Part shown: positions 1-8,597 of the stretch, piece after piece
Layout of the letters: each line of letters opens with the position of its first letter
Numbering within the stretch: the stretch's first letter is position 1
Assembly: GCF_018326265.1 (NCBI RefSeq)
Contig: NZ_AP023360.1
Span: 7,251,001-7,315,000 of the forward strand
Reading direction: 5' to 3'
DNA from: Catellatospora sp. IY07-71
GTDB taxonomy: Bacteria; Actinomycetota; Actinomycetes; Mycobacteriales; Micromonosporaceae
Length of the DNA stretch: 64,000 nt
Program-made: the position numbers and the translations under genes
Notes under the pieces: generated by a model
Told to the model about the DNA's origin: nothing
Seen by the model: the letters and a program-made list of their open reading frames with translations, nothing else
The model's database searches: none

Positions 1-637
1 CGGGCGGCGGCGACGAGCAGCTCGCCGCCAAGCTCGGGCCGCTGGCTGCCGCAGGTGGGTGGCCGGCCGTGTTGAACGTGGCCACGCAGGTCACCGCAGC
101 GGCCGGGCTGCTGGCCTTCGGGGTCGGTTTGAGCTGGATGTTCGGCCGCGAGTTCACCGACGGCACCATCACCGGCCTGTTCGGCCTGCCCGTCACCCGG
201 CCCGCGCTCGCTTCGGCGAAACTCATCGTGTTCGTGCTGTGGGCCGCGGCGACCGCGACGGCACTGACCCTGGCCGTCGCGCTGGTCGGCTTCGCCGTCA
301 CGCGTCAGGCGCCGCAACCGGCCGACTGGGCGGGCCTGGGTCGCCTGCTCGCCCTGGCCGTGATGACCGCGGCACTCGCCGTTCCCGCGGCCTGGGCCGC
401 CACGCTCGGCCGCGGGCTGCTTCCGGCGATGGCGACCATCGTCGCCCTGATGGCCGTCACCCAGATCATCGTCGTGGCCGGTGCGGGCGGCGGCTGGTTC
501 CCCCGGCGGCACCGGCGCTGTGGGCCTTGCTGCCCGCAACGGTGGGGGTGGCCGAGCTGCTGTCCGCGGCAGTCTTTCCGGTCGTCTTCACGGCGCTGAC
601 GCTGCACGCCTGGCATCGGCTGCAACTCGATCGGTAG
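1..637 (+). pseudogene. ABC-2 type transporter permease, 5'-truncated by the window and frameshifted
   Basis: The frame is open from base 3 and reads a polytopic membrane protein. It carries the ABC-2 permease hallmark FGREFTDGTITGLFGLPVTR, in which a cytoplasmic loop follows the first membrane segments. Further hydrophobic helices follow (about codons 70-95 and 115-155). Near base 500 this frame runs into Arg/Cys-rich nonsense, while the -1 frame continues sensibly with another hydrophobic helix (LWALLPATVGVAELLSAAVF) and ends at TAG 635-637. The switch lies in the run ttccccc, consistent with loss of one C. The family exports drugs or lipids together with an ATPase, which would lie upstream outside the window. 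Either the gene is dead or the base is an assembly error. The permease identity is fairly sure; the substrate is unknown. Confidence 0.75.
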
Positions 638-713
638 CACACGTCGGGTTCAGCGGATCGTGGTGCGGCCGGTGCAGGCCGTGGCGAACTCACCGGCGCT
701 GCCCGCCGTAGGT

Positions 714-748
714 CTCGCCGGGCCCGAACTCGGTTCGAGCCCGGCGAG
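714..748. terminator. Hairpin between convergent genes
   Basis: Arms CTCGCCGGGC (714-723) and GCCCGGCGAG (739-748) pair perfectly over 10 bp, and CGAA/TTCG can extend the stem inside after one mismatch. It sits between the converging permease and cyclophilin genes, so it could serve both strands. It has no T tract, which is common in high-GC actinobacteria. Confidence 0.6.
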
Positions 749-780
749 GAGCCTCTGCCGCCGCGGAGGCCGAGAGCCGG

Positions 781-1518
781 TCAGCAGAACGGCAGCGGGA
801 ACAGGTGTACGCAGGCGCGCTGGATGTCGGCGGGCAGCGCGGGCGCACCGTCCACCGGCGCGGGGTCTTCGGGAGTCGGCTGGATGCCGCCGGCGGCGAT
901 CGCGTCCAGGGCGGCCATTCCGGCTTCGTCGATGGTGCCGAAGACGGTGTAGTTGGGCCGCAGGATCGAGTCGGCGTAGACCAGGAAGAACTGGCTGCCG
1001 TTGGTGTTCGGCCCGGCGTTGGCCATGGCCAGGGTGCCGCGCGGGTAGTAGACGCGGCCGGGCCGGTCGGGCACGGGCGGCAGGTCGGTGGGCAGTTCGT
1101 CCTTGTACTGGTAGCCGGGGCCGCCGCTGCCGGTGCCGGACGGGTCGCCGCACTGCAGCACCTTCAGCGTCGGGTACGCCGTCAGCCGGTGGCAGCTCGT
1201 GTTGTTGTAGAACCGGTGCAGGATCAGGTGCTCGAAGCTCTGCACGGTGCAGGGCGCCTTGGCGGCGTCCAGCGTCATCGTGATCTTGCCGTGGCTGGTG
1301 TTGAGCACGACGTGGGTGTTCCAGGTCTGCTGGTGTCGCGGGTCGAAGGGCAGCCCCACCGGCCGGGCCGGCGGGTCGTCCGGGGTTTCGGCGTACTGGC
1401 AGGGGCCCTTGGTGGTCCGGGGTGCCGGGTCGGCCGCGGCGGGGGTGGCCGCGGCCGTGGCGGACAGCAGCCCGGCGACGAGTCCGGTGACGGTGAACCG
1501 GATCAATTTGTTTCGCAT
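781..1518 (-). CDS. Secreted cyclophilin-type peptidyl-prolyl isomerase
   Basis: A 245-residue protein with an N-terminal signal peptide (RNKLIRF, then a hydrophobic stretch and an AAA-like cleavage region near residue 28). The mature part is a cyclophilin beta-barrel. Recognisable segments are the TSHGKITMTLDAAKAPCTV strand pair, FYNNTSCHRL in the usual F-x-x-x-x-x-H-R active-site position, the GTLAMANAGPNTNGSQFF core motif, and LRPNYTVFG where the family has L-D-x-x-Y-T-V-F-G. It should catalyse proline cis-trans isomerisation during folding of exported proteins. ATG 1516-1518 gives a proper signal peptide; longer upstream frames do not. It reads toward the permease remnant and is followed by a hairpin. 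Confidence 0.9.
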   Translation of the reverse strand: MRNKLIRFTVTGLVAGLLSATAAATPAAADPAPRTTKGPCQYAETPDDPPARPVGLPFDPRHQQTWNTHVVLNTSHGKITMTLDAAKAPCTVQSFEHLILHRFYNNTSCHRLTAYPTLKVLQCGDPSGTGSGGPGYQYKDELPTDLPPVPDRPGRVYYPRGTLAMANAGPNTNGSQFFLVYADSILRPNYTVFGTIDEAGMAALDAIAAGGIQPTPEDPAPVDGAPALPADIQRACVHLFPLPFC

Positions 1519-1590
1519 ATGGAAATGTATACATCACACCGCTGCCGGGGATCCGGCCCCGAGCGGCTGCCGGATGCCGACAGCACGGCA

Positions 1591-2655
1591 TCAGCCCCAG
1601 GGCAGCCGCACGACCTGTGCGGCGTAGGAGAGCCCCGCGCCGAATCCCACGAGCAACGCCGTCCCGCCGCGGGGGACTTCACCGTCACGCCGCATCCGCT
1701 CCATCGCCAGCGGCACCGAGGCGGCGGAGGTGTTGCCCATCTCGGCGATGTCGCGGGCCACCGGCACGCCCTCAGGGAGCTTGAGCGCTTTGATCATCGC
1801 GTCGATGATCCGCATGTTGGCCTGGTGCGGGATGAAGGCGTCGAGCTCGTCCACGGTGATGCCCGCGGCCTGCAGCGCCCGGTTCGCCACGGACACCATC
1901 TCGTAGGAGGCCCAGCGGAACACCTGCTGCCCGGACATCTGGATGAAGGGCCGCGGACCGGTGGGGTCGTCCATGAACGCCTTCCAGTCGCGGGTCTGGC
2001 CGATCACCCCGTACTGGCTGCCGTCCGCGCCCCACACGACCGGGCCGATGCCCGGTCGTCGTGCCGGGCCGATCACCACGGCGCCCGCTCCGTCCCCGAA
2101 GATGAAGGCCGTCGTCCGGTCCTGCCTGTCGATGAAGTCCGAGATCCGCTCCGCACCGATGACCAGGACATGACCGGCGCTGCCGCCCTGGACCATGTCC
2201 CGGCCGAGCGCCACCGCGTGACAGAATCCGGCGCACCCGGCCGAGATGTCGAATGCCGCGGCGTTGACAGCTCCGAGCCGGTGTGCGATCAGTGCGGCGG
2301 CCGACGGGGTCTGCTCCAGGTGGGTCACCGTGGCCAGCACCACGCAGCCGACATCGGATGCGGCGATCCCGGCGTCGGCCAGCGCCGCGGCAGCCGCCTG
2401 GACGGACATGGCCACCAGGGTCTCGTCGGGTTCGGCCCAGCGACGCTCCGTGATCCCGGTCCGCGTCCTGATCCATTCGTCGGTCGAGTCGACGAAGGTG
2501 CAGAGTTCCTGGTTCGTGACGACGCGGCGCGGACGGTACGCGCCGAGGCCGATGATCTGAGCGTGCGGGGCCTGGTCCGGAACGGCGATCTCGCGGCCTG
2601 CCGGCGCCGGCACCCGCCCACTCTGCATGATCTCGGCTGGCGTCTGGGGTGGCAT
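1591..2655 (-). CDS. Beta-ketoacyl-ACP synthase III (FabH-like)
   Basis: A 354-residue thiolase-fold condensing enzyme. The family joins an acyl-CoA starter to malonyl-ACP. The catalytic triad is intact: Cys141 in ISAGCAGF, His277 in IPHQAN and Asn308 in GNTSAAS. The start glycine/hydrophobic strand (AQIIGLGAYRPRRVVTN) and the STDEWIRTRTGITERRW motif are canonical. The start ATG at 2653-2655 is preceded by AGGAG with a 9-base spacer; a longer in-frame start at 2724 lacks a ribosome site. Compared with housekeeping FabH it has about 30 extra N-terminal residues. No acyl carrier protein or FabD lies beside it, so it may be a stand-alone or specialised paralogue. Confidence 0.9.
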   Translation of the reverse strand: MPPQTPAEIMQSGRVPAPAGREIAVPDQAPHAQIIGLGAYRPRRVVTNQELCTFVDSTDEWIRTRTGITERRWAEPDETLVAMSVQAAAAALADAGIAASDVGCVVLATVTHLEQTPSAAALIAHRLGAVNAAAFDISAGCAGFCHAVALGRDMVQGGSAGHVLVIGAERISDFIDRQDRTTAFIFGDGAGAVVIGPARRPGIGPVVWGADGSQYGVIGQTRDWKAFMDDPTGPRPFIQMSGQQVFRWASYEMVSVANRALQAAGITVDELDAFIPHQANMRIIDAMIKALKLPEGVPVARDIAEMGNTSAASVPLAMERMRRDGEVPRGGTALLVGFGAGLSYAAQVVRLPWG

Positions 2656-3202
2656 GGGTGACGACTCCTGGTTCGCGATGGGGGGTCGCCTAGGATACGC
2701 GGGGATGCCCTGGTCCGGGGCCAAGCCCGGCGATGTCGAGGCGGGTTCGCTGCTCAGGTGAGCCGACCGGACCTGGCGCGCAGCCGGTGCACCGTGGTCA
2801 CCAGAACGCGAACCGGTTTCTGCTGGTCACGGGCGACCCGCTACCTGTGACCCCAATCCGGCGGGGCGGTATTGCCTCATAACTGGGAGATTTATGCCCG
2901 ATTCTAGGCACCCGTCAGAATGGCGCTCGGGCTGAGCGCCTCGCGCGCCGTCGATGCCGAAGCTCATGCCGCTGGTCGCGGCCCACTGGCCGCCTTCGAC
3001 CGGACGGGTAGCGGCCTCCAGCATTTGCGCCACGATGCCCTTTAAGGCGATTGCAGGATTCCCCACCGTAGCTGAGAACCAGCTCATCGCAGGTACGTGG
3101 CGACGCTGTCGCCGACCTCTTTACGGCAGTCGATCCGTGAGGTACCAATGATCTCAGCGCAAACGACTGACGACACCGCGTAGTTGTGCTTAAGGGGACC
3201 CC
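2656..3202. other. 547-base gap before the defence operon; only weak minus-strand reading frames
   Basis: No convincing gene. On the minus strand a frame at 2827-3087 (starting MSWFSATVG) and a short frame before it overlap by ATGA. Their predicted peptides look protein-like for stretches but resemble no family I recognise and lack clear ribosome sites. They may be remnants of a transferred gene. Base composition starts to drop here relative to the genes on the left. Confidence 0.35.
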
Positions 3203-4519
3203 ATGGCGCGAGACCAGCAAGATCCCCTTCCTTTTCTCGTCGAGATGCCGGATCCGCCCGGCGACGAGGGCGCAGTAACGCAAGCACAGTTTCGATATCA
3301 GGCCGAGGTCATTGCGCGCTGGTGCTTTCGCTTGTTCGATGCCGATGGCCCGATCGCGATTGTCTGCGAAGACCATGAAGACTTTCATGTGGTACATCGG
3401 GACATTAGGACAATTGATCTCATCTCGGTCAAACATCGCGGCCGCAATCCGTGGCCTCTCGGCGAGCTGTGCATTGATGGCGGCTTGGCGCACCTATTCG
3501 ATCGTTGGTCGACGCTTCGAGCGGCTGGGCGCATTCCCCGAGCCGCTCACGTTTCGAATGCTGGCTTGGGAACGGGGGTCCGTTCGCCGAGCCTCCTGCA
3601 GGATATGATCAGCGCGTCCAACCGTGACGACGAGCAGTGGCTCACTTGGAGCAAGATCCTTTCTCGACAGTTCCTCATCGCCGCGCGGCAGAAAGAACTG
3701 CCGACGCTGCCTGACAGGGAGCCGCCGCAGCGTCCGGAGCAAATGAGCGATGACGACGGCCTGGTTCTGGACGTCGCCGATTTCCTCCGGGTACTGACGT
3801 TCGTCACCGCCCCACACATGGGCGACCTCGCCGCGACAAACATCGTTGAGGTGGTGACGCCCCTCTTTCAAAGATGGGGTTGGGATACGCGTGACGCCCA
3901 GCCGTCCCATGCGAGTGTCTGTGCAATGGTGGAACAACGGTCTCGCTCGCTTGGCGGCCGCAAGCTGGATCTCGTCCGTAATCTCGGCGTGTCGGCCACC
4001 TGGCCCATCGGCATAAGCCGCGAACATCGGTTGCGTGAGCGGATGATCGATGCCGACTCGGTACGCGCGGCCTTGGTCCGCGGGGGTGAGATCCCATTGT
4101 TCCACCATGACTTGGAGATGTTGCCCGCCCCCGGCGGGGCGGACCTGCGTCGGAAGATGTCGCAGGGTCGCCTAAGCGTCACGCAGCACCAGCTCGCGGA
4201 GAGACTTCGCACAGCCTGGTACAACGTACGCAAGAGGGCGCTTCCGGATCTCATAGGAGACGCTGCGGCCGTAGCGCAGATCGAAGCTGAGGTTCTTGAG
4301 CAGGTTATCGATGCTCAGGATGCGGCAGCGTCCTCTGGGGACGAATACGGCGGTGCCTTGTTCCAGCAACTTCGCGAGCGGGTCGCGGCATCGTCGTTCC
4401 GGAGCAGACCGCCAATCAGGATCAACGACCAGCATGCACTCGGCGTCGCCTTTGAGTTGTCCGACCAGTGCGACTTCGACTTCCTGCCTCCTGCCACAGT
4501 GGCCGAGGACTCGCCGTGA
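3203..4519 (+). CDS. lmuA: LmuA/DdmA-like Cap4-type (DUF4297) nuclease subunit of an ABC-3C system
   Basis: A 438-residue protein. Residues about 25-80 match the Cap4/DUF4297 double-stranded-DNA nuclease fold: AQFRYQAEVIARW helix, then the acidic strand IAIVCED (Glu56) and DLISVKHR (Asp72, Lys77), a PD-(D/E)XK arrangement. The residue two before the lysine is Ser rather than the usual Gln/Glu. The rest is a helical region typical of Lamassu effector subunits. ATG 3203 is preceded by AAGGGGA. It is followed with a GTGA overlap by a small middle component and then a Rad50-like ATPase, the order A-C-B seen in Lamassu/DdmABC operons. By analogy the nuclease is held inactive and is released when the ATPase senses foreign DNA ends. 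Codon use is less GC-biased than in the flanking genes. Confidence 0.8.
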   Translation: MARDQQDPLPFLVEMPDPPGDEGAVTQAQFRYQAEVIARWCFRLFDADGPIAIVCEDHEDFHVVHRDIRTIDLISVKHRGRNPWPLGELCIDGGLAHLFDRWSTLRAAGRIPRAAHVSNAGLGTGVRSPSLLQDMISASNRDDEQWLTWSKILSRQFLIAARQKELPTLPDREPPQRPEQMSDDDGLVLDVADFLRVLTFVTAPHMGDLAATNIVEVVTPLFQRWGWDTRDAQPSHASVCAMVEQRSRSLGGRKLDLVRNLGVSATWPIGISREHRLRERMIDADSVRAALVRGGEIPLFHHDLEMLPAPGGADLRRKMSQGRLSVTQHQLAERLRTAWYNVRKRALPDLIGDAAAVAQIEAEVLEQVIDAQDAAASSGDEYGGALFQQLRERVAASSFRSRPPIRINDQHALGVAFELSDQCDFDFLPPATVAEDSP

Positions 4520-5082
4520 CCGATCCGCTGAGACGGCGATCGGCTGTTCTGGCCCGTCAGCAGGCAGCAGCCCGCACTATCGCGCAGGAGGCTGCGTTCC
4601 ACCAGGCACGGGTATTGCTGATCGTGGACGCCTTTTCGAGAGACGCTCGCGGCTTGCGGGGCCTGGCGCGGCTGGCTCGGCTCGACTTCGTGATCAGGTT
4701 CCCAAATGTCCTGGACCGCGTTGATGCCGAAGGTGTCGGCTGGCCCACGGGCTGCAGGACGCAGCGGCTTGAGCAGCTTGCCGACGAGGCTGCACTGGCC
4801 CACCGCCGTTACGGACTCTGGACCGACCGCTACAACCTGATCGTTGGCGGCCTGGTTTCACGGCGCCTTGTCACCCTTGTCTCAGGCAGAGTATTCGAGC
4901 CGCTCACAACAGCCGAGGGCCATGCGGCTTCGCTAGAACTGCGGAACTCCTCCGCTTGGTCACTGGTCGCCAACCGTGCTGCTTACCTAAGTCAGGCAAT
5001 GAACCTTTCAGCCGAGCGCCTTGACGAAATAATTCGTCCCGCGTTGCGTGAAACCGACCAACTCCCGAGGGAGCTCGGATAG
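4516..5082 (+). CDS. lmuC: LmuC/DdmB-like middle component of an ABC-3C system
   Basis: A 188-residue, largely helical protein. The GTG start at 4516 overlaps the upstream stop (GTGA), and its own stop overlaps the next start (TAGTG), so the three genes are translationally coupled. A segment around RRYGLWTDRYNLIVGGLV (about residues 95-112) resembles the compact helical domain of ABC-three-component middle components. In Lamassu complexes this subunit bridges the ATPase heads and the nuclease. It has no catalytic motif. The assignment rests mainly on size, position and this segment. A longer frame from 4468 runs back into the nuclease gene and has no ribosome site. Confidence 0.7.
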   Translation: MTDPLRRRSAVLARQQAAARTIAQEAAFHQARVLLIVDAFSRDARGLRGLARLARLDFVIRFPNVLDRVDAEGVGWPTGCRTQRLEQLADEAALAHRRYGLWTDRYNLIVGGLVSRRLVTLVSGRVFEPLTTAEGHAASLELRNSSAWSLVANRAAYLSQAMNLSAERLDEIIRPALRETDQLPRELG

Positions 5083-7043
5083 TGGCCACGAGATTGCGGG
5101 TTAAGAGCATCACCGTTCAAACAGCCGATGCCCAAAAAGTCTACGAGTTCGACAATCCGCTTACCGCTCTCATTGGCTCTGTGGGCACGGGCAAATCCTC
5201 GCTGCTGATGCTGTTGAAACATGCTCTTGGTGGTCGGGCCGCGCTCACGCCGGCGGTGCGCGAGAACGTGACGAACGTGATCGTCGATCTTGAAGTGGGG
5301 GACGTTCGGCTAGCGTTGCGCCGCAGCGTGCCCGACCGAGTTGGGACGGTCGATGTCATCGATCCGTTCACCTTCGGGATTGAGCGCAGCCTTTCAGTCA
5401 GGGCGGGAGCAGGTGTCGAGAGTGTGTCCGACTATCTTCTGACACTCCTCGGCTTTCCACGTGAGCGAGTTCCGACACGCAGACGAGGCGCTACCGAAGA
5501 GACTGTCGCACTGACCTTCCAAAACCTGTGGGAATACGTCTACATCGAAGCAGTGGACATCGACCGCGAGATCGCCGGCCACCGCCAGCATTGGAGCAAC
5601 AGGGCCCGACTCGAGCTGTTCAAGCTCATGTTCAAGTTCTCTGACTCCGAGGTGAATCGGCTGCGTCGACAGGAAGGAGAGCTGAACTCCGCCGTCAAGC
5701 GCTACAAAGAACAGGTAGACGCGGTGAAACTGTTCCTGGAGGCTGGTCAGACCCCTCCAGCCGCAGAGCTGGCTGCCAAGCGTCGTGACATCCACGCGAC
5801 GCTCACGACCGTAAGCCGGGCACTGCAAAATCTCCGTTCGGCGACAACTCCACCCAACGAGAGCGATCCGCTCTTCGTCGAACTCGATTTCCTGATGCAG
5901 CGCGAACAGAGACTTCAGACCGAGGCAGCGACTCGTGCGGGAACGGTACAGACTCGCCGTGCGCTACTGGCACAGCTGGAGCTTGACCTATTGCGCTTGG
6001 ACCGATCCGATGCTGCTGAAGAGGCTCTCGGGCGTTTCGATTACTTGACCTGCCCACGCTGTTTCCAGGACCTACAACACCACAGCCACGGCTTGTGTCG
6101 CGTCTGCGGCCAGCCTGATCCGCTGCTGCCTGTTAGCGCTGCCACTCATGCCGACGCGCGCCTGCGCCTCGAAGAGCAGATATCAGAAACTGCGGCGCTT
6201 CTTGAAGAGGACGCGATAGGAGCGCGCACCGCCGAGGAGGAACTTCTCGCCGCCCGGCTGCACGTACTGCGAGCACGTGCGCAGATAGACCGAATCAGCC
6301 GTGAGCGCATTGTACCAGCAATCGCGCAAATTGAGGATTTCAGCGCGCGTCAGGCCACCCTTCTCGCCGAACTGGAACGGCTCGATGAGTTCAAGCGGAT
6401 GTGGGGAATTTTCGCAGAGTTCGAGTCGAAACATCGTCAGACGACCCACGAACTTCGCCAAGTTCGCTTGGCCATTAGGCAGCACGGCGCCACGATCATG
6501 GAAGCCCGTCAATACCTAGCCGAGTTCGAAGACGCGTTCCGATATGAACTTAGCCAACTAAACATTCCTGGTGTCAACGTACAAATGGCGTCCATCGACC
6601 CGGAGGACTTTCTTCCACGCATCGGTGGGGCGAGGTTCGAGGAGGTTCAGGCATCCGGAGGTGGCGTTACAACAGCGATACGTGTCGCATATAACCTAGC
6701 TCTTCTCCGAGCGGCGATTGACCATCCAGACATATTGCTGCCGTCACTACTCATCATTGATTCGCCACAGAATGCTATTGGACGTAACGAATCTGATGTC
6801 AGACTCAGTCAGCGAATTTATGAGCGCCTTTATAGTATAACCAATGTGGCCGGAGATCGTCTTCAGATCATCGTTGCAGACAATGAGCTTCCCCCGGCAC
6901 CGCCGAAGACGGACTGGCGCATGCTGCCCACTATCAAACTCGACTATGGGCTGGATGCCATGGTGCCGGGAGTCTTCCACCCCGGCATTGACTCAGTGAC
7001 CGTGCGAGTCGAGGACGCGAGCGCCGATGATGTCGGTGACTGA
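5082..7043 (+). CDS. lmuB: LmuB/DdmC-like SMC/Rad50-type ATPase with Cys4 hook
   Basis: A 653-residue ABC-type ATPase split by coiled coils. Walker A is GSVGTGKSS (residues 32-40). Long charged helices follow to about residue 310. In the middle is a four-cysteine motif, C324-P-R-C327 and C339-R-V-C342, placed like a Rad50 zinc hook. After the second coiled coil comes a signature-like ASGGGVTTAIRVAYNLAL (about 523-540) and Walker B LLIIDSP with Asp560. The residue after Asp560 is Ser, not the usual Glu. Such proteins dimerise on DNA and are the sensor of Lamassu/DdmABC phage and plasmid defence. GTG 5082 shares its G with the preceding TAG. The low-GC codon choice (for example TTT ATA GTA TAA-like strings near 6830) suggests transfer. 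Confidence 0.85.
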   Translation: MATRLRVKSITVQTADAQKVYEFDNPLTALIGSVGTGKSSLLMLLKHALGGRAALTPAVRENVTNVIVDLEVGDVRLALRRSVPDRVGTVDVIDPFTFGIERSLSVRAGAGVESVSDYLLTLLGFPRERVPTRRRGATEETVALTFQNLWEYVYIEAVDIDREIAGHRQHWSNRARLELFKLMFKFSDSEVNRLRRQEGELNSAVKRYKEQVDAVKLFLEAGQTPPAAELAAKRRDIHATLTTVSRALQNLRSATTPPNESDPLFVELDFLMQREQRLQTEAATRAGTVQTRRALLAQLELDLLRLDRSDAAEEALGRFDYLTCPRCFQDLQHHSHGLCRVCGQPDPLLPVSAATHADARLRLEEQISETAALLEEDAIGARTAEEELLAARLHVLRARAQIDRISRERIVPAIAQIEDFSARQATLLAELERLDEFKRMWGIFAEFESKHRQTTHELRQVRLAIRQHGATIMEARQYLAEFEDAFRYELSQLNIPGVNVQMASIDPEDFLPRIGGARFEEVQASGGGVTTAIRVAYNLALLRAAIDHPDILLPSLLIIDSPQNAIGRNESDVRLSQRIYERLYSITNVAGDRLQIIVADNELPPAPPKTDWRMLPTIKLDYGLDAMVPGVFHPGIDSVTVRVEDASADDVGD

Positions 7044-7066
7044 ATCCCATTTCTGACCGGCGGAGT

Positions 7067-7092
7067 CGACTTTAAATTCGAACTTAAAGTCG
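7067..7092. terminator. AT-rich 9-bp perfect hairpin after the defence operon
   Basis: CGACTTTAA (7067-7075) and TTAAAGTCG (7084-7092) are perfect reverse complements around ATTCGAAC. It lies 24 bases past the ATPase stop and about 130 bases before the next gene. A transcription terminator is the simplest reading. The AT-rich symmetric form would also suit an operator for the downstream XRE regulator. Confidence 0.5.
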
Positions 7093-7220
7093 TTCGTGGC
7101 CAATCGGGCGACGGACGTGTACGGATGTCAATGTGTACGCTACCATGTCGGAATTGCGATAGTCCTGCAACGATCAGCATCGCATCACGTTCTGTTGGAT
7201 GGCGTTTAGGAAGTGTGGTC

Positions 7221-8597
7221 ATGCCACGACGGCTGGTCTCGGTCGATCCGGCTTTTTCTCTACAGCTCAAGGCACTCCGTGAACAGCGAGGACTCTCGTT
7301 GCGTCGCCTTGGCCAGCAGGTGCATTGCTCTCATGGATATCTGTGGGACCTGGAAGTCGGCAAGAAGCAGCCAAGCGTTTCGGTCGCCGCACTACTGGAT
7401 GCGGTGCTCGGCGGCAATGGTGAATTGTCAGCCATGGTGCGCGAGGTGTCAGCCGACAATGGCGGACATAAAGTAACCCTCGACGCTGGTAACACTGCGA
7501 CTGGGCACGGGCTAGAGTTTGCGCCGGACTGGCGGCAGGGTATTGCCGTCGCCGTAGACCTTTGGCAGGAAGATGTGCAGCGGCGAAACATGCTCCGCGC
7601 GGTGGGATTCAGTGCTACAGCGTTTATGTCGCCTGCGATGCGGTGGCTTGTCTCGCCCATGGACGAACATCCTTCCGGCGACGGCGATCGGCTGATCGGC
7701 GAGCCGGACATCGAGATGGTCAAGCGGATCACCGCGACCTACCGCACGCTCGACAACCAGTTCGGCGGCGGTCACGTGCGAGAGAGCGTCGTGCGCTTCC
7801 TCGATGGCGAGGTAGCCGCGATGCTGCGGGGCCGTTACAACGCGAGTACCGGCCAGGCTTTGTTCTCAGCCGCAGCCGAGGCGACACAGTTGGCGGGGTG
7901 GGCGTCGTACGACATCGGCATGAACGGCCTCGCTCAGCGGTACATGATCCAAGCGTTGCGGCTGGCATACGGTGCCGGTGACCGTGCCCTGGGCGCGGAG
8001 ATCCTGGCGGCGATGAGCCATCAGGCCGCCTACCTGCGGGCCTCTTCGCACGCCGTCGACCTCGCTCGTGCGGCGGGGCGCGTGGCGGCGGAAGCCGGGA
8101 TCATGGCGATCGAGGCGGAGTCCGCGGTCCTGGAAGCGCAGGGCCACGCATCCGGCGGCGATGAGGCCGCCTGCGCTAAGGCCCTGGATCGAGCCGAGCG
8201 CGCGTTCGACAAGGCCGATCGCACCAGGGCACCGCAGTGGATCGGGTACTTCGATGAGTCGTACCTGGCGGCCAAGTTCGGCCACTGCTTCGCCACTCTC
8301 GGCAGGGGCGATCTCGCACAGCGGTTCGCCGAGCGCTCTCTCGACATGGACGGCCGGCATTACGCGCGCGGGAAGCAATTCAACCTGGCGTTGCTGGCGA
8401 CCGCACACGCGCAGGCAGGCGACCTCGAGCAGGCGAGCGCTGTGGGAATGCAAGCGGTCGACGCGGCCGAAGGGCTGGACTCTATGCGCGCTCGCGACTA
8501 CCTCGGTGAGCTGTCGGACCGGCTGGGCAAGCATGTCGGCCTGCCCGCCGTGCGCGCATTCGCCGAACGGGTCCGGCCTGTGCTCACTGCGGTCTAG
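7221..8597 (+). CDS. XRE-family regulator with a helical-repeat (TPR-like) sensor domain
   Basis: A 458-residue protein. Residues about 9-65 form a lambda-repressor-type helix-turn-helix (LKALREQRGLSLRRLGQQV followed by HCSHGYLWDLEVGKKQPS). The remainder is a series of alanine-rich helix pairs, such as GQALFSAAAEATQLAGWASYD and LAQRFAERSLDMDG, like the TPR-type domains of actinobacterial one-component regulators that sense peptides or small ligands. ATG 7221 is preceded by AGGAAG with a 7-base spacer; the longer frame from 7125 has no ribosome site. It converges on a NUDIX gene with a four-base CTAG stop overlap. Given its position it is a candidate regulator of the radical-SAM locus to its right. 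Confidence 0.85.
   Translation: MPRRLVSVDPAFSLQLKALREQRGLSLRRLGQQVHCSHGYLWDLEVGKKQPSVSVAALLDAVLGGNGELSAMVREVSADNGGHKVTLDAGNTATGHGLEFAPDWRQGIAVAVDLWQEDVQRRNMLRAVGFSATAFMSPAMRWLVSPMDEHPSGDGDRLIGEPDIEMVKRITATYRTLDNQFGGGHVRESVVRFLDGEVAAMLRGRYNASTGQALFSAAAEATQLAGWASYDIGMNGLAQRYMIQALRLAYGAGDRALGAEILAAMSHQAAYLRASSHAVDLARAAGRVAAEAGIMAIEAESAVLEAQGHASGGDEAACAKALDRAERAFDKADRTRAPQWIGYFDESYLAAKFGHCFATLGRGDLAQRFAERSLDMDGRHYARGKQFNLALLATAHAQAGDLEQASAVGMQAVDAAEGLDSMRARDYLGELSDRLGKHVGLPAVRAFAERVRPVLTAV

Noticed and set aside
805-2661. A 618-codon frame antisense to the cyclophilin and KAS III genes
   Set aside because: Its peptide is Gly/Arg/Val-rich with no known motif; the opposite strand holds two complete enzymes.
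2827-3287. Two overlapping small genes on the minus strand before the defence operon
   Set aside because: No ribosome site and no family; kept only as a comment in the gap entry.
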